A stretch of 64,000 nt of DNA from JAWPMT01 sp965601475 (GCA_965601475.1 OZ271832.1:1302001-1366000), one strand, 5' to 3'; positions 9,077 to 18,244 are shown, counted from the stretch's first letter. Notes: a model not told the origin generated them from the sequence alone. Program-made: numbers and translations.

Positions 9077-9756
9077 TCGCCGCAATCTTTGAGATTTTAT
9101 TCTTACTAAGCATTTCATGCCTGATAGGTATCTATTTCACGCGTAGGTACTGGAAGGCCAAATTCATATCGAGCCAGGAATCGGCTGAACCTCAGAAAGC
9201 TGCACCTCAGAAAGCTGCACCTCAGAAAGCTGCACCTCAGAAAATCGAACAGCCACAGGTGGTTCAAAACGACCCATTGGCCAACGAAAAGGTGGAGCAA
9301 TTGGAAGGGGAAATCGAGCAACTGACGAAGGAACTGGAGAAGAAAGACAAGAAGGCGAAAGAAAGCAAAGCCCATGCTGATAAAGCCAAAGAACTGGAGC
9401 AAAGTCTGATCCTCAAAGATGAAGCTTTAGCGGAGAAAGAGCGTGAGATTGAGACTTTGAGTAGAGAGTTGGACAAACGCAAAATCTCCTATTATAAACA
9501 AATCGATGGCAAGCGATACAAAGCCCTTACACTCAAGATGGCGGAGGAATCCGTGGAAGGCAAAGGAGATGGCAGAATCTCCAAAGGGGACGCAGAAAAG
9601 ATTTTTGACACCATTTCTGATGGGAAGTCATACACCCAGGTTGAAAAAGACACCATGCGCTATCTAAGGGACAACTTCAAATGGACCGAGCAGGCGGACG
9701 AACTGTTCAGGAAGAAAGTAAGAAGTTGGGCTGCCAAGGGGCATGAATTAGACTAG
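9073..9756 (+). CDS. Membrane-anchored coiled-coil protein with conserved C-terminal domain
   Basis: 227 residues with unknown function. An N-terminal transmembrane helix (about 2-22) is followed by a short basic segment, four PQKAA/PQKIE repeats (about 40-59), and a long charged coiled coil (about 70-145, heptads rich in Glu/Lys/Leu). The C-terminal domain of about 80 residues contains GDGRISKGDAEKIF, then YTQVEKDTMRYLRDNFKWT and a closing FRKKVRSWAAK helix. The Gly-Asp-Gly-Arg-Ile-Ser stretch resembles an EF-hand loop but lacks the usual acidic ligands. I recall similar C-terminal modules in other bacterial proteins but cannot name a family. The gene is coupled to the OmpA-like gene by a 4-bp overlap, suggesting a joint envelope role. 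Confidence 0.75.
   Translation: MIAAIFEILFLLSISCLIGIYFTRRYWKAKFISSQESAEPQKAAPQKAAPQKAAPQKIEQPQVVQNDPLANEKVEQLEGEIEQLTKELEKKDKKAKESKAHADKAKELEQSLILKDEALAEKEREIETLSRELDKRKISYYKQIDGKRYKALTLKMAEESVEGKGDGRISKGDAEKIFDTISDGKSYTQVEKDTMRYLRDNFKWTEQADELFRKKVRSWAAKGHELD
9190..9243 (+). repeat. 15-bp in-frame tandem repeat (3.6 copies)
   Basis: The unit cctcagaaagctgca occurs three times without change (9190-9204, 9205-9219, 9220-9234), with a truncated fourth copy starting at 9235. It encodes Pro-Gln-Lys-Ala-Ala and lies in the linker of the coiled-coil protein. Perfect identity suggests recent expansion; copy number may vary between strains. Confidence 0.9.
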
Positions 9757-9789
9757 TCAGTAAGCGTCTTGCTGCCTGGCATTGTACGC

Positions 9790-10308
9790 CTACAAATCTT
9801 TCAAATGGTGCACGTGCTCATCGATGACATCAATTCTCTTGGTAATGCCCAGGACATACCTTTCCAGGTCGCTTTCCAGGTTCGCCCTGTCCTTACGGTA
9901 TTTCTTTTCGCCATCCGCAGCATGGTTGCGTTCCAGATCATTGAACAGTTGACATTCCTCTCTGAGGAATGTCAGAAATGACGGGGTAGTGTATTCGATT
10001 TCGAGGGTCTGGATATCGTCGATGGTCGCCTTTGCTTCTGCATCCTGGTTGACGTCAAACTTCGCGGTGACAATTTGATATAGCACAGTGTCATAGTGGT
10101 GAATCTTATTTAAGAGCTTGATCGTTTTGTCACGATAGGGCTTGATCCTGCAATAGTCCTTCAGTCCGTCATAGGTTTTTAGCTTCTCAGCTCCATCATC
10201 CCACTGCATGGTAAGGTCGTCAATGATCTCTACAATATTCTCCTCCTGCGCAGTTGAGAAGAAAACGAAGCACAAAACGGTTAGAATGAATAATGCGGGC
10301 TTTTTCAT
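9790..10308 (-). CDS. Exported helical protein of unknown function
   Basis: 172 residues starting with a clear signal peptide (about 1-20, ending Ser-Thr-Ala before Gln). The mature part is predicted to be nearly all alpha-helical and charged, with two cysteines in KDYCRIK and REECQLF that could form a disulfide. No family recognised. It converges with the coiled-coil gene (34-bp gap) and is divergent from fabG, sharing a 128-bp upstream region with it. Confidence 0.7.
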   Translation of the reverse strand: MKKPALFILTVLCFVFFSTAQEENIVEIIDDLTMQWDDGAEKLKTYDGLKDYCRIKPYRDKTIKLLNKIHHYDTVLYQIVTAKFDVNQDAEAKATIDDIQTLEIEYTTPSFLTFLREECQLFNDLERNHAADGEKKYRKDRANLESDLERYVLGITKRIDVIDEHVHHLKDL

Positions 10309-10436
10309 GATGGTGGTTTGATTTGTACTTTAAACTTACAGGTTCCTGACACTGAACACAAGGCAGACAAACGAAGTATTTGTGACTATTTATCGATAAT
10401 GCGAGTATTCCTATTTTAGCAGAAATATTTCAACAG

Positions 10437-11183
10437 ATGAAACTACTCGAAGGGAAAAACACCCTGATTACCGGCGCTTCCAAGGGTATTGGCAGGGCTG
10501 TGGCACTAAAATTTGCTGAACAGGGTGCCAATGTTGCTTTTACCTATCTGTCTAGCGTCGAAAAGGGCGAAGCACTGGTCAAAGAACTTGAAGCTTTTGG
10601 TGTAAAAGCCGTTGGATTTCGCTCAGACGCTTCAGACTTTCAGGCTGCTCAAAAATTGATCGATGAGACGGTAAGCGCGCTGGGTTCACTGGATGTTTTG
10701 ATCAACAATGCGGGCATCACCAGGGATAACCTGCTCATGAGAATGAGTGAAGAGCACTGGGATGAGATCATGAACATCAACCTCAAATCCTGCTTCAACA
10801 CAGTAAAAGCCGCCGCCCGGACGTTGATGAAGCAAAGAAGTGGCTCCATTATCAACATGTCTTCAGTTGTGGGTGTGAAAGGAAATCCCGGACAGGCCAA
10901 CTACGCCGCTTCGAAGGCAGGCATTATCGGATTTAGCAAATCGGTAGCCCTAGAACTCGGTTCACGAAGCATACGCTGTAACGTCATAGCTCCTGGCTTC
11001 ATCGAAACTGAGATGACAGCCCAGCTTGATGAGAAGACCGTTCAAAGTTGGCGTGACGCTATTCCTTTGAAACGAGGAGGTACTCCAGAGGATGTCGCTG
11101 ACTGTTGCATTTACCTTGCCTCAGATATGTCCTCCTATGTCACCGGACAGGTCATCCAGGTGGATGGAGGTATGTTGACCTAA
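10437..11183 (+). CDS. fabG: 3-oxoacyl-[acyl-carrier-protein] reductase FabG
   Basis: 248-residue NADPH-dependent short-chain dehydrogenase that reduces 3-oxoacyl-ACP in type II fatty-acid synthesis in the cytoplasm. The cofactor motif TGASKGIG lies near residue 17, NNAGI near 90, the catalytic Ser in INMSSVVG near 140, and Tyr-x-x-x-Lys in NYAASKAG near 155. The C-terminal VTGQVIQVDGG is standard, and length matches FabG (244-248). It stands alone, not in a fab operon, so a FabG-like dehydrogenase with another substrate is possible, although the sequence is very FabG-like. Confidence 0.9.
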   Translation: MKLLEGKNTLITGASKGIGRAVALKFAEQGANVAFTYLSSVEKGEALVKELEAFGVKAVGFRSDASDFQAAQKLIDETVSALGSLDVLINNAGITRDNLLMRMSEEHWDEIMNINLKSCFNTVKAAARTLMKQRSGSIINMSSVVGVKGNPGQANYAASKAGIIGFSKSVALELGSRSIRCNVIAPGFIETEMTAQLDEKTVQSWRDAIPLKRGGTPEDVADCCIYLASDMSSYVTGQVIQVDGGMLT

Positions 11184-11289
11184 ACCATTCACAGAAATAT
11201 CTGCACTTGTAAGAAATGTTACGAACTGAAAGCTGGCTCTTGCGTTCTACTACCGGAGTCAGTTCTCTGTTTTTACTTCCGATGAGTCC

Positions 11290-13338
11290 ATGAGCAATAG
11301 CTTTTTGGTTTTTGAATACGCATTTTGGTGGATTTTGGCTGTCGTGGTGATTGCGGCCATTTTCGCATTTCTGCCCTATTACAGGGTGAAGTACCCATGG
11401 AAGTGGACATTCTCTTTGGTATTGGCGACCCTCCGGTTCGTGGCTGCTTTGATTCTCTTGTTTCTATTACTCAATCCACTTTTGAGGCAAGTCATCAATC
11501 GCGTCGAAAATCCAAAGCTGGCCATACTGTATGACAACTCCGGATCCGTTGCTATGATGACAGACAGCGTGAGCCTGGAGGGCTTCAATCAAGCACTGCA
11601 ACAAACTTTGGATGACCTCTCAGCCGAAGGGCTTGGGTTAGACGTGCAGACACTAACCACGACTTCTGACATCACAAACATCGATTTTGAAGCGGAAAAA
11701 ACAGACCTCTCCTCATCACTGAAGGGATTGATGGAGGAATATGAGGGTCAGAATCTTGCAGGGATCGTCTTGATCAGCGATGGGATCTTCAATCGGGGCA
11801 TTTCACCTAGCTACCTGACCTATCCGAGACCGGTGATAACCATCGGCCTGGGAGATACCATCCCTCCCAAAGATCTATCCATCCAGTCTGTCAGAGTGAA
11901 TGCGATTGCCTATCAAGGCAACAAGTTTCCTGTGGAAGTAATTATTGATGATGAGGGCTTCACAGGTAGGGTGAAACGACTCCAAATATCAAAAGCAGGG
12001 AAAGTAGTACAGTCACAGGAGCTGACGGACGAATCCAAGATACTCTTCGATATTGTAGCCGATACGCCTGGGCTCAACAGGTATACGGTGAGTGTCTCAC
12101 GGTTCGAAGAAGAGACATCCTTCGAAAACAACCGATCGGATTTCTATGTAGATGTCGTTGAAGGAAAAGAAAGAATCCTGATCGTGGCGCCGGCACCTCA
12201 TCCGGACCTTTCAGCAATCCGGAAGTCCCTGGCAACAAGCGACAACTATGAGAGTGAGGTATTCATTTCTGGGGTCTCCAAAAAGTTACCTACAGGAGAC
12301 TACGATGTGGTCATCGAGCATCAGGCATTTGCCAGAAATTTCCCAAGGCTGGAACTGACCGGCTCTCCGGCAAGATGGTATATATTATCACGACGATCGC
12401 AAATTCCTTCGGTTGGCGGTGCTACGGGCGTGACCATCACGACCAATGGCAATCAAAAAGACAATGTGACAGCATCGTTCAACCCCGTTTTCTCCGCTTT
12501 TCAACTCAACCAGGAAAAAGTGAAGTCCTTTTCAAACTTCACGCCCATTGCGGTGCCGTTTGGCGATTATGCTATTTCAGGACCCGTACAGACACTTATC
12601 TATCAGCAGGTTGGTAGCGTCGTTACCAACCGACCGCTCCTTTCGGTATTCAATGATGGCAATCGGAAAGCGGCCTTGCTTGCTGGTGATGGGTTCTGGA
12701 AGTGGCGATTACTGGAAAATATTGAAAATGGCACCAATGAAAGTTTTGACGAACTGATCAACAAGCTGATCCAATACCTGAGTGTGAAAGCTGATAAACG
12801 GAGATTTCGCTTTCAGCCCGTAAAAAGTGAGTTTTCCGGAGGCGAAACCATAAAGTTTAGCTCCGAACTCTACAATGAAATTTTCGAACCCGTCTATGGT
12901 TATAAAGTCGATTTGAGGCTCACTGGTGAGGATCGAAAAGTAAATGCTTTTGAGTATTTCCCCGCGGAAGGGGATGCAGGTCTTGAAATTGGTACTTTGC
13001 AGGAGGGGGTCTACCAGTTCACGGCGAGGGTTTCAGAAGGTGGCAACACCTTCAGCAGCTCCGGTGATTTTGTGGTCAAGAATACCAACCTGGAAAGCCT
13101 CAGGCTCACAGCCGATCATCAATTACTGAAAGAAGTATCTGCTTCCTCAGGAGGTCAATTCATACACTTCACGGCAATTGAAGATCTTGAAAAAGCTGTG
13201 GCCGGCCTTCAAGCAAAAAGTCTGATTAGATCAAATGAAAGCTTCTTTCCGTTAATACAGAGTTGGTGGCTGCTTGTATTCGTGTTTACCTTGTTTTCTT
13301 TAGAATGGTTTTTGAGAAAATTTTACGGGGCTTACTAG
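11290..13338 (+). CDS. Membrane protein with von Willebrand factor A domain
   Basis: 682 residues of a kind common in Bacteroidota. Two N-terminal transmembrane helices (about 8-28 and 42-65) precede a VWA-like domain (about 75-240), whose metal site reads AILYDNSGSV (Asp-x-Ser-x-Ser). Beta-sandwich domains of the uncharacterised periplasmic part follow, and a C-terminal transmembrane helix (about 655-675) ends in a short basic tail. The function is unknown; such proteins are often found near MoxR/BatA-type genes, which are absent here. The 3' end overlaps the signal sequence of the next gene by 34 bp in another frame. Confidence 0.82.
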   Translation: MSNSFLVFEYAFWWILAVVVIAAIFAFLPYYRVKYPWKWTFSLVLATLRFVAALILLFLLLNPLLRQVINRVENPKLAILYDNSGSVAMMTDSVSLEGFNQALQQTLDDLSAEGLGLDVQTLTTTSDITNIDFEAEKTDLSSSLKGLMEEYEGQNLAGIVLISDGIFNRGISPSYLTYPRPVITIGLGDTIPPKDLSIQSVRVNAIAYQGNKFPVEVIIDDEGFTGRVKRLQISKAGKVVQSQELTDESKILFDIVADTPGLNRYTVSVSRFEEETSFENNRSDFYVDVVEGKERILIVAPAPHPDLSAIRKSLATSDNYESEVFISGVSKKLPTGDYDVVIEHQAFARNFPRLELTGSPARWYILSRRSQIPSVGGATGVTITTNGNQKDNVTASFNPVFSAFQLNQEKVKSFSNFTPIAVPFGDYAISGPVQTLIYQQVGSVVTNRPLLSVFNDGNRKAALLAGDGFWKWRLLENIENGTNESFDELINKLIQYLSVKADKRRFRFQPVKSEFSGGETIKFSSELYNEIFEPVYGYKVDLRLTGEDRKVNAFEYFPAEGDAGLEIGTLQEGVYQFTARVSEGGNTFSSSGDFVVKNTNLESLRLTADHQLLKEVSASSGGQFIHFTAIEDLEKAVAGLQAKSLIRSNESFFPLIQSWWLLVFVFTLFSLEWFLRKFYGAY

Positions 13339-14432
13339 TTCCAGGAGTGGTAATTCTCCTGGTTGGTTCCTGTACTTCGTCCAGGACCATCTTCAAGAAC
13401 CTTGCTAACCAGGATGACTACGAGCACTTTCCGAATGTACCGATTGCTGCAGCGGACGAGCCATTCGAGTTCCCACACGCGTTGGAAAAAGCGGAGATTT
13501 ATGTTGACGAAATCTTTGGAAAAAAACGCAGATCCATAGTGCTGGATGACTTTCTGGGAGAGCGAAAAAATCTTGCTTTCCTGGTCATTCGGAATGACAC
13601 CATCATCTTCGAGAGATACGCTGGGGGATATGAGTCCTCTAGCATGCTTACGTCATTTTCTATTTCAAAGTCTATGGTATCCGCAATGGTAGGAATCGCC
13701 ATAGCCGAGGGCAAAATCAATAGTGTAGAAGATCCGGTTACGGCGTACCTTCCACAACTTGCATCCAAAGACGGATTTGATCAAATCAAAATCAAGCACC
13801 TCCTCAATCACACGAGTGGAATCCGGTTTCACGAAAGCTATATCAACCCATTCAAAAGCGATGTAGCCAAATACTACTACGGTAAAAACCTGGATCGGAT
13901 CATCAAGAAACTGAAGCTCGAAGAACCGCCGGAGACCTCCTTCCACTACCACAGCGCCAATACCCAGCTGCTAGGAATGGCCCTGGCCAGTGCCACCGAC
14001 ATGTCTCTCAGTCAATACTTCCAAGAGAAGATCTGGACGAGAATCGGTACTTCACAAAAGGCACTCTGGAGTACCTATGAAAAACAACCGGTAGAGAAGG
14101 CCTTCTGCTGTATCAATGCCACGGCCCACGACTTCGCCAAATTTGGCAAGCTGATGGCGCAGAAAGGCCACTGGAATGGAGAACAAATAATACCAGAAGG
14201 TTGGGTCAACCAGTCGATCCGACTCAGTCGGGAGGAAGGTAGCATTTGGGGGTATCAAAATCAGTGGGTGATGGGTTTGAAAGAATACGGCGACTTCATG
14301 GCGCAAGGCCTCTACGACCAATACATCTATGTAATGCCGAAAAAAGGCATAATCATCGTTTCCTTCAATGCAGCGCATATACCTCGCACCAACTGGGTCG
14401 GACGCTTCAGGCAAATCGTCGATCAACTGTAG
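13305..14432 (+). CDS. Serine hydrolase of the beta-lactamase (class C / PBP) fold, lipoprotein
   Basis: 375 residues from the ATG at 13305. A start at 13263 is also open, but the shorter start gives a clean lipoprotein signal ending in LLVGSC (Cys near residue 23). The catalytic Ser-x-x-Lys is in SFSISKSM (near 130) and the second motif Tyr-x-Asn in YHSAN, with a HTSGIRFH block between. Family members are esterases, D-amino peptidases or 6-aminohexanoate-dimer hydrolases; the substrate cannot be told. It overlaps the VWA gene by 34 bp and abuts the convergent receptor gene at 14433 with no gap. Confidence 0.85.
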   Translation: MVFEKILRGLLVPGVVILLVGSCTSSRTIFKNLANQDDYEHFPNVPIAAADEPFEFPHALEKAEIYVDEIFGKKRRSIVLDDFLGERKNLAFLVIRNDTIIFERYAGGYESSSMLTSFSISKSMVSAMVGIAIAEGKINSVEDPVTAYLPQLASKDGFDQIKIKHLLNHTSGIRFHESYINPFKSDVAKYYYGKNLDRIIKKLKLEEPPETSFHYHSANTQLLGMALASATDMSLSQYFQEKIWTRIGTSQKALWSTYEKQPVEKAFCCINATAHDFAKFGKLMAQKGHWNGEQIIPEGWVNQSIRLSREEGSIWGYQNQWVMGLKEYGDFMAQGLYDQYIYVMPKKGIIIVSFNAAHIPRTNWVGRFRQIVDQL

Positions 14433-16556
14433 TCAAATGAAGTTGATGACAGCACCAAAATAGACCGTCCGTCGACTGAACAATTCCGGAGTCGCAACAC
14501 TATAGTCAAAATTGTAGCTGAAGGCACGCCTGTTTCTAAAATCAAATGCATTCCCCACTCCCAAAAAGGCGATAATCGTGAGCTTCTCGCTAGCGGGTAT
14601 CAACTTGGACAGATTCAAGTCTACGATGTTATACCCTGGTAGCCGCTGGCCTTCATCCAAGGGTGCGTAGCGTGGCTCAAAGGCATCCAGATCGGGCCGA
14701 TAGGCCGCATCTAAGACAGGATAGAAGAACGTGCCCTCCCGGAAGAGCGCCCTTACTCCAGCTGACCAATTGGGCAGGAACATCCATTCAACCCCTGCTT
14801 TGACGAAATAGTTGAAATCAAAATTGCCAGGAAATTGGATCTCATCATTTTGCTGATTGGCATTGATGAAAGTGTAGCTCAGGTTGTACTTAAATCCTCC
14901 CTTGGCATAACCATGAGCTATTTCGATTCCCTGGATGTCTTCATCCTGCTGGGATCGGGAAATCCATTTCTGAAAAACTGATAACGTAAAATCTAATTGC
15001 CTGCGTTTGTAAAAAACGTCAATAGAGGCTTGCTCGGTTTCGGTGAATTGGACTGCGTCACTATCACTGCTGCGGCTCAGGTACTGACCATAAAATGTCC
15101 CATAAGCCGCATTTAATTTCCAGAACTCAGCCAATTCGTAACTTAGATTGACCTGGCGAGCCCAATATCGTCGCTCATTCAGAAATGGCAAGCTCCGCCT
15201 GATGGCAGCCCCGCCCACCAGCTTTTCCGTCAGGTCATATTTCAGGTAGAAAAAACTCTCGGCTATCTGCCTGGTCGTCAAGGCATCAGAAGTGCTAAAT
15301 GGATCAGTTGGACGCTCTGCGAAATCATGAACGGCCAGCACACCATCAAAATCACTACGACGTTTGTCATAAGAAATTCCTGATTTCATGCCCCATTTGC
15401 CCAGTTCGAATTGGTGAGTCAACCCCAGGAAGTAATCCTGAGATGCTACGTTGATTTCAGCAAGGCTATAGTTGAAACCTAACCTGGATACGTTAGCTCC
15501 GCCATTGAGCCGCCATTGGGAAACCCTTCCCTGATGCGTCAGGTTGCCTATGACCAGATTCCTCACCTTGCGTTGCTCAAATACCCCGGAAAACGTGGGG
15601 GATTGATATGCAAAGTCGTAGGACTCCAATTGACTATAGTTGAAGATCTTCATTCTCCATTTCTCACTGAGCTCGTTCACATAGTGGATACCTGCATCTA
15701 CCGAATTGAATGACAGGATATCCTCAAGAGACTCTTCATTGAAAGCCTTGAAAGCAACAGACGGCTGATAGTTAAAATAGGCAAAAATGCCCTGCGACTT
15801 TCCTACTGGTGCCTTCAGGCTTCCCCCAACATTGGCCAGGGAAACAGCTAGTGATTTCTCAGATGCTTGTGGCAAAGCATCATCCGTTTCCATGGCGATC
15901 AATCCGGAGGAGACATTGCCAAACTCCAGGGGTGGATTTCCAGGAAAAACCTGGACATTTCTCAACAGCGCCGTATTGAAAACACTCAACGTCCCAATAC
16001 CATCCAACTGGCTAAACCTGACAAAATCATATACCGGGACACCGTTCAAAAAGACACCCGTCTCGCCAGGCCCACCACCCCGAAAGCTGATATTCGCTGA
16101 CTCGTCGGCTGTGGTCGCTGAAGGCAATGAATTCACCGCCAGAATTGGATCTGCCTTACTGCTAGGGTTTTTATACACTTCAATTCGGCTAATCTTCTGT
16201 GTACTGAACTCTTCGGCAATTAATCGTTCGGCAGAAACCACCACCACGTTCATCTCACGATCGGAAGGCGACATATATACGACCGACTGCTCCAAAAACT
16301 GCCCGGTCGCCACTAAGAGGTCTTCGTAACCCACAAAACTGATAAGGAGTGAATCACCCGGCTCCGGCTGAAAGTCCAACACAAAACTCCCGTCCTGGCC
16401 AGTGACGGTGGAAACGTTGAAGTTGCTGAGCAGGATGACATGCGCTCCAAGCAAGGGTTGGTTATCATCTCGGCCGATAACCTTACCCTTCACTTCTTGC
16501 TGACCATAACCCATCAAAGCGCATGAGAGCATGCAGGTAATCAGAAGTGCTCTCAT
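14433..16556 (-). CDS. TonB-dependent receptor (small barrel) of the TPR operon
   Basis: 707-residue outer-membrane receptor. Signal peptide about 1-19 (ALMGYGQQ), carboxypeptidase-like domain about 22-95 with FVGYEDL, plug domain about 130-230 with SFRGGGPGETG and the LNGVPV strand, then a beta-barrel ending in an aromatic strand (VYFGAVINFI). The barrel is short for the family but ends normally. It overlaps the upstream TPR gene by 4 bp (ATGA), so the two form one translational unit. The operator-like repeat at 17301-17315 lies in front of the operon, so expression is probably controlled by the adjacent winged-helix regulator. Ligand unknown. Confidence 0.92.
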   Translation of the reverse strand: MRALLITCMLSCALMGYGQQEVKGKVIGRDDNQPLLGAHVILLSNFNVSTVTGQDGSFVLDFQPEPGDSLLISFVGYEDLLVATGQFLEQSVVYMSPSDREMNVVVVSAERLIAEEFSTQKISRIEVYKNPSSKADPILAVNSLPSATTADESANISFRGGGPGETGVFLNGVPVYDFVRFSQLDGIGTLSVFNTALLRNVQVFPGNPPLEFGNVSSGLIAMETDDALPQASEKSLAVSLANVGGSLKAPVGKSQGIFAYFNYQPSVAFKAFNEESLEDILSFNSVDAGIHYVNELSEKWRMKIFNYSQLESYDFAYQSPTFSGVFEQRKVRNLVIGNLTHQGRVSQWRLNGGANVSRLGFNYSLAEINVASQDYFLGLTHQFELGKWGMKSGISYDKRRSDFDGVLAVHDFAERPTDPFSTSDALTTRQIAESFFYLKYDLTEKLVGGAAIRRSLPFLNERRYWARQVNLSYELAEFWKLNAAYGTFYGQYLSRSSDSDAVQFTETEQASIDVFYKRRQLDFTLSVFQKWISRSQQDEDIQGIEIAHGYAKGGFKYNLSYTFINANQQNDEIQFPGNFDFNYFVKAGVEWMFLPNWSAGVRALFREGTFFYPVLDAAYRPDLDAFEPRYAPLDEGQRLPGYNIVDLNLSKLIPASEKLTIIAFLGVGNAFDFRNRRAFSYNFDYSVATPELFSRRTVYFGAVINFI

Positions 16557-17290
16557 TGCTCTTTCACTGCGGGCAAAAGTGCCATTCTAACCCAGTTGAA
16601 GTCTTTCTCTATGGCAAGGCTGGCTTCATAGGTCTCAATGGCCTCTGTACGTTGACCCAACTTGGCCTGCACCTGACCCAACCAGGCGTACGTGTCCAGG
16701 TACAACCAGTTTGATACATGCTGATCCCTTTCTTCAAACAATGCAATGGCTTTTTCATATGCCTTTTGCGCTTCTTTCGGATCACCCCCCCACATCTCAG
16801 GTGTGAAAAACTGGTTGTTTCCGTAGATCTTCCAAACGATTGGAGACTGGCTGTCAAGTTCCATGGCTTCCCCGATAAGCTTCGTGCTCTTGGGACCCAA
16901 AAACATTCCCTTCCATCCGGCATACCCAATTTTCAATCCATAAACTGCTGACAATAAGGCCATCGACTCCGCCTTACGCACCTCAGCTTCTATGAAGTAT
17001 TCCAGATGCCCTTCAGCCAGGCCAACGTACTTGTCGAAAAGCACTTCATCCTGGTCTATCATTGTCGCCGTCAGCAAACCATATTGAGCTACGGCCAATT
17101 CGAACCGCTTTTCATCCGACGCCTCTTGGTCGAACTCACTTTGCTTAGAAGCCACAACCCGTTCCCACAGGCTGGTTGAACCACTGAGGTAGGCGGCATA
17201 AGACATATCGCCGCTGTTACTTTTTCCGAAGCTCATTCCTGCTGCCAATAGCAGAATCGCTGATACTAAACTTGATAATTGAATTCTCAT
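16553..17290 (-). CDS. Exported TPR-repeat protein
   Basis: 245 residues with a signal peptide (about 1-22, GMSFGKS). The mature protein is helical; the C-terminal third has recognisable tetratricopeptide repeats (around WLYLDTYAWLGQVQAKLGQRTEAIETYEASL). It is the first gene of a two-gene operon with the TonB-dependent receptor, overlapping it by 4 bp. This suggests a periplasmic accessory or scaffold for that receptor. Exact function unknown. Confidence 0.8.
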   Translation of the reverse strand: MRIQLSSLVSAILLLAAGMSFGKSNSGDMSYAAYLSGSTSLWERVVASKQSEFDQEASDEKRFELAVAQYGLLTATMIDQDEVLFDKYVGLAEGHLEYFIEAEVRKAESMALLSAVYGLKIGYAGWKGMFLGPKSTKLIGEAMELDSQSPIVWKIYGNNQFFTPEMWGGDPKEAQKAYEKAIALFEERDQHVSNWLYLDTYAWLGQVQAKLGQRTEAIETYEASLAIEKDFNWVRMALLPAVKEQ

Positions 17291-17300
17291 GTGTAAATTG

Positions 17301-17315
17301 GTTTATGTTATAAAC
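17301..17315. promoter_or_regulatory. Inverted repeat GTTTAT-n3-ATAAAC, copy 1 (before TPR/receptor operon)
   Basis: A perfect 6-bp-arm inverted repeat (spacer gtt) 11 bp upstream of the TPR gene start. The same arms with a different spacer occur at 18230-18244 before the operon that encodes the winged-helix regulator, which makes this a likely operator of that regulator. Confidence 0.6.
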
Positions 17316-17333
17316 TATAAATGCAAAAAAATT

Positions 17334-17618
17334 TTACTTAATGTAATTCCGGAGTGCTTCCACGTATTTCTCAAATGCCTCTACTCCCTTTTTGGTCACC
17401 CTGCAGGTGGTCAGCGGCCTTTTTCCCCTAAAACTCTTCTCTATTTCGATATAGCCCGCCTTGGCCAGTTTGTCCAGTTGAACGCTCAGGTTACCTGCCG
17501 TTGCCTCGGTTTGTTCTTTCAGATAGACAAAGTCGGCAGACTCCGAGCTGATGAGTATGGACATGACCGCCAGACGCAATTGAGAATGAAGTAAGGGGTC
17601 CAGGGACTGAAACTTCAC
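17334..17618 (-). CDS. Winged-helix transcriptional regulator (HTH_34 type), GTG start
   Basis: 94 residues. An ORF is open far upstream, but the real start is most likely the GTG at 17618: it overlaps the stop of the upstream membrane-protein gene in a GTGA arrangement and gives the usual family N-terminus (MKFQSLDPLLHSQLRLAVM). The domain matches the short ArsR/MarR-like winged helix seen as LHSQLRLAVMSIL, LKEQT, the recognition helix GNLSVQLDKLAKAGYIE, and the wing GKRPLTTCRVTKKG. Family members are small dimeric regulators. Likely targets are the two GTTTAT/ATAAAC sites flanking the gene set. Confidence 0.88.
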   Translation of the reverse strand: MKFQSLDPLLHSQLRLAVMSILISSESADFVYLKEQTEATAGNLSVQLDKLAKAGYIEIEKSFRGKRPLTTCRVTKKGVEAFEKYVEALRNYIK

Positions 17619-18190
17619 TTCTCTCGTTGCCTTAGTAAGAAACCAGGTACCAGGTAGCCGAAGATCATCGCAAAGCCAGATATTAGATTTTGATATTGAT
17701 AGGATACCAAGAATGAACCCACCGCACCTATGAAGAGTACTAAGCCTCCCAACACGAGTGGTTTGAATCTTATCAGTCTCCCTGTAATGAAAATACCCAA
17801 CGCTGACAGCAGCAATATGATGGCGGTGATGTTGTAATTGACCTTTTCCATGAAGAAGATGATCGTCAGCATACAGGCAAATATGGCCCACCAGAGCTCC
17901 CCGTACAGACCATCAATCGAACTACGAATCCCGGCTGTTCTCCTTTTCCTTGCCCCGTACGCCGCCGACACGATCACCGCCGGAATAATGCCTAACCAGA
18001 CGATGTAGGGATGAGCATAGTCAAAAGCCACATCCAGCAGGAAATGACTGAAATTGAGCGTACCTACAGCGGCACCCCAAAAGATGATGTAGAAGCTCCC
18101 CCCTCTTGCCAGGTTGCGTTTGGAATTGGCCATCATCTCCGAGATGATCCTCAAGCTTTGTTCGGGCGATATCGTATGCTCTTGTTTCAT
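17615..18190 (-). CDS. Multi-pass membrane protein encoded with winged-helix regulator
   Basis: 191 residues. A short cytoplasmic N-terminus (about 1-30) precedes five to six hydrophobic segments (about 32-52, 62-80, 100-115, 118-138, 142-165, 168-185). No catalytic motif is visible. Bacteroidota commonly pair such proteins with HTH_34 regulators, and the 4-bp GTGA overlap here shows tight coupling. It may sense a membrane signal and hold the regulator, but this is inference from linkage only. Confidence 0.75.
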   Translation of the reverse strand: MKQEHTISPEQSLRIISEMMANSKRNLARGGSFYIIFWGAAVGTLNFSHFLLDVAFDYAHPYIVWLGIIPAVIVSAAYGARKRRTAGIRSSIDGLYGELWWAIFACMLTIIFFMEKVNYNITAIILLLSALGIFITGRLIRFKPLVLGGLVLFIGAVGSFLVSYQYQNLISGFAMIFGYLVPGFLLRQREK

Positions 18191-18229
18191 AACCTTGCTT
18201 TTCCAGGTATACGGCTCAAATATAAATTA

Positions 18230-18244
18230 GTTTATAATATAAAC
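18230..18244. promoter_or_regulatory. Inverted repeat GTTTAT-n3-ATAAAC, copy 2 (before membrane protein/regulator operon)
   Basis: Same 6-bp arms as at 17301-17315 with spacer aat, 40 bp upstream of the start at 18190. Its position fits autoregulation by the winged-helix protein. Confidence 0.6.

Noticed and set aside
13263..13304. Earlier start for the serine hydrolase
   Set aside because: It would put 14 extra residues before a complete lipoprotein signal and extend the overlap with the VWA gene.
15787..16329. 180-residue plus-strand open frame
   Set aside because: Antisense shadow of the plug region of the receptor at 14433-16556.
17334..17891. 185-residue form of the winged-helix regulator
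   Set aside because: The N-terminal half would overlap the membrane-protein gene over its length and shows no protein-like pattern; the GTG at 17618 gives the family N-terminus.
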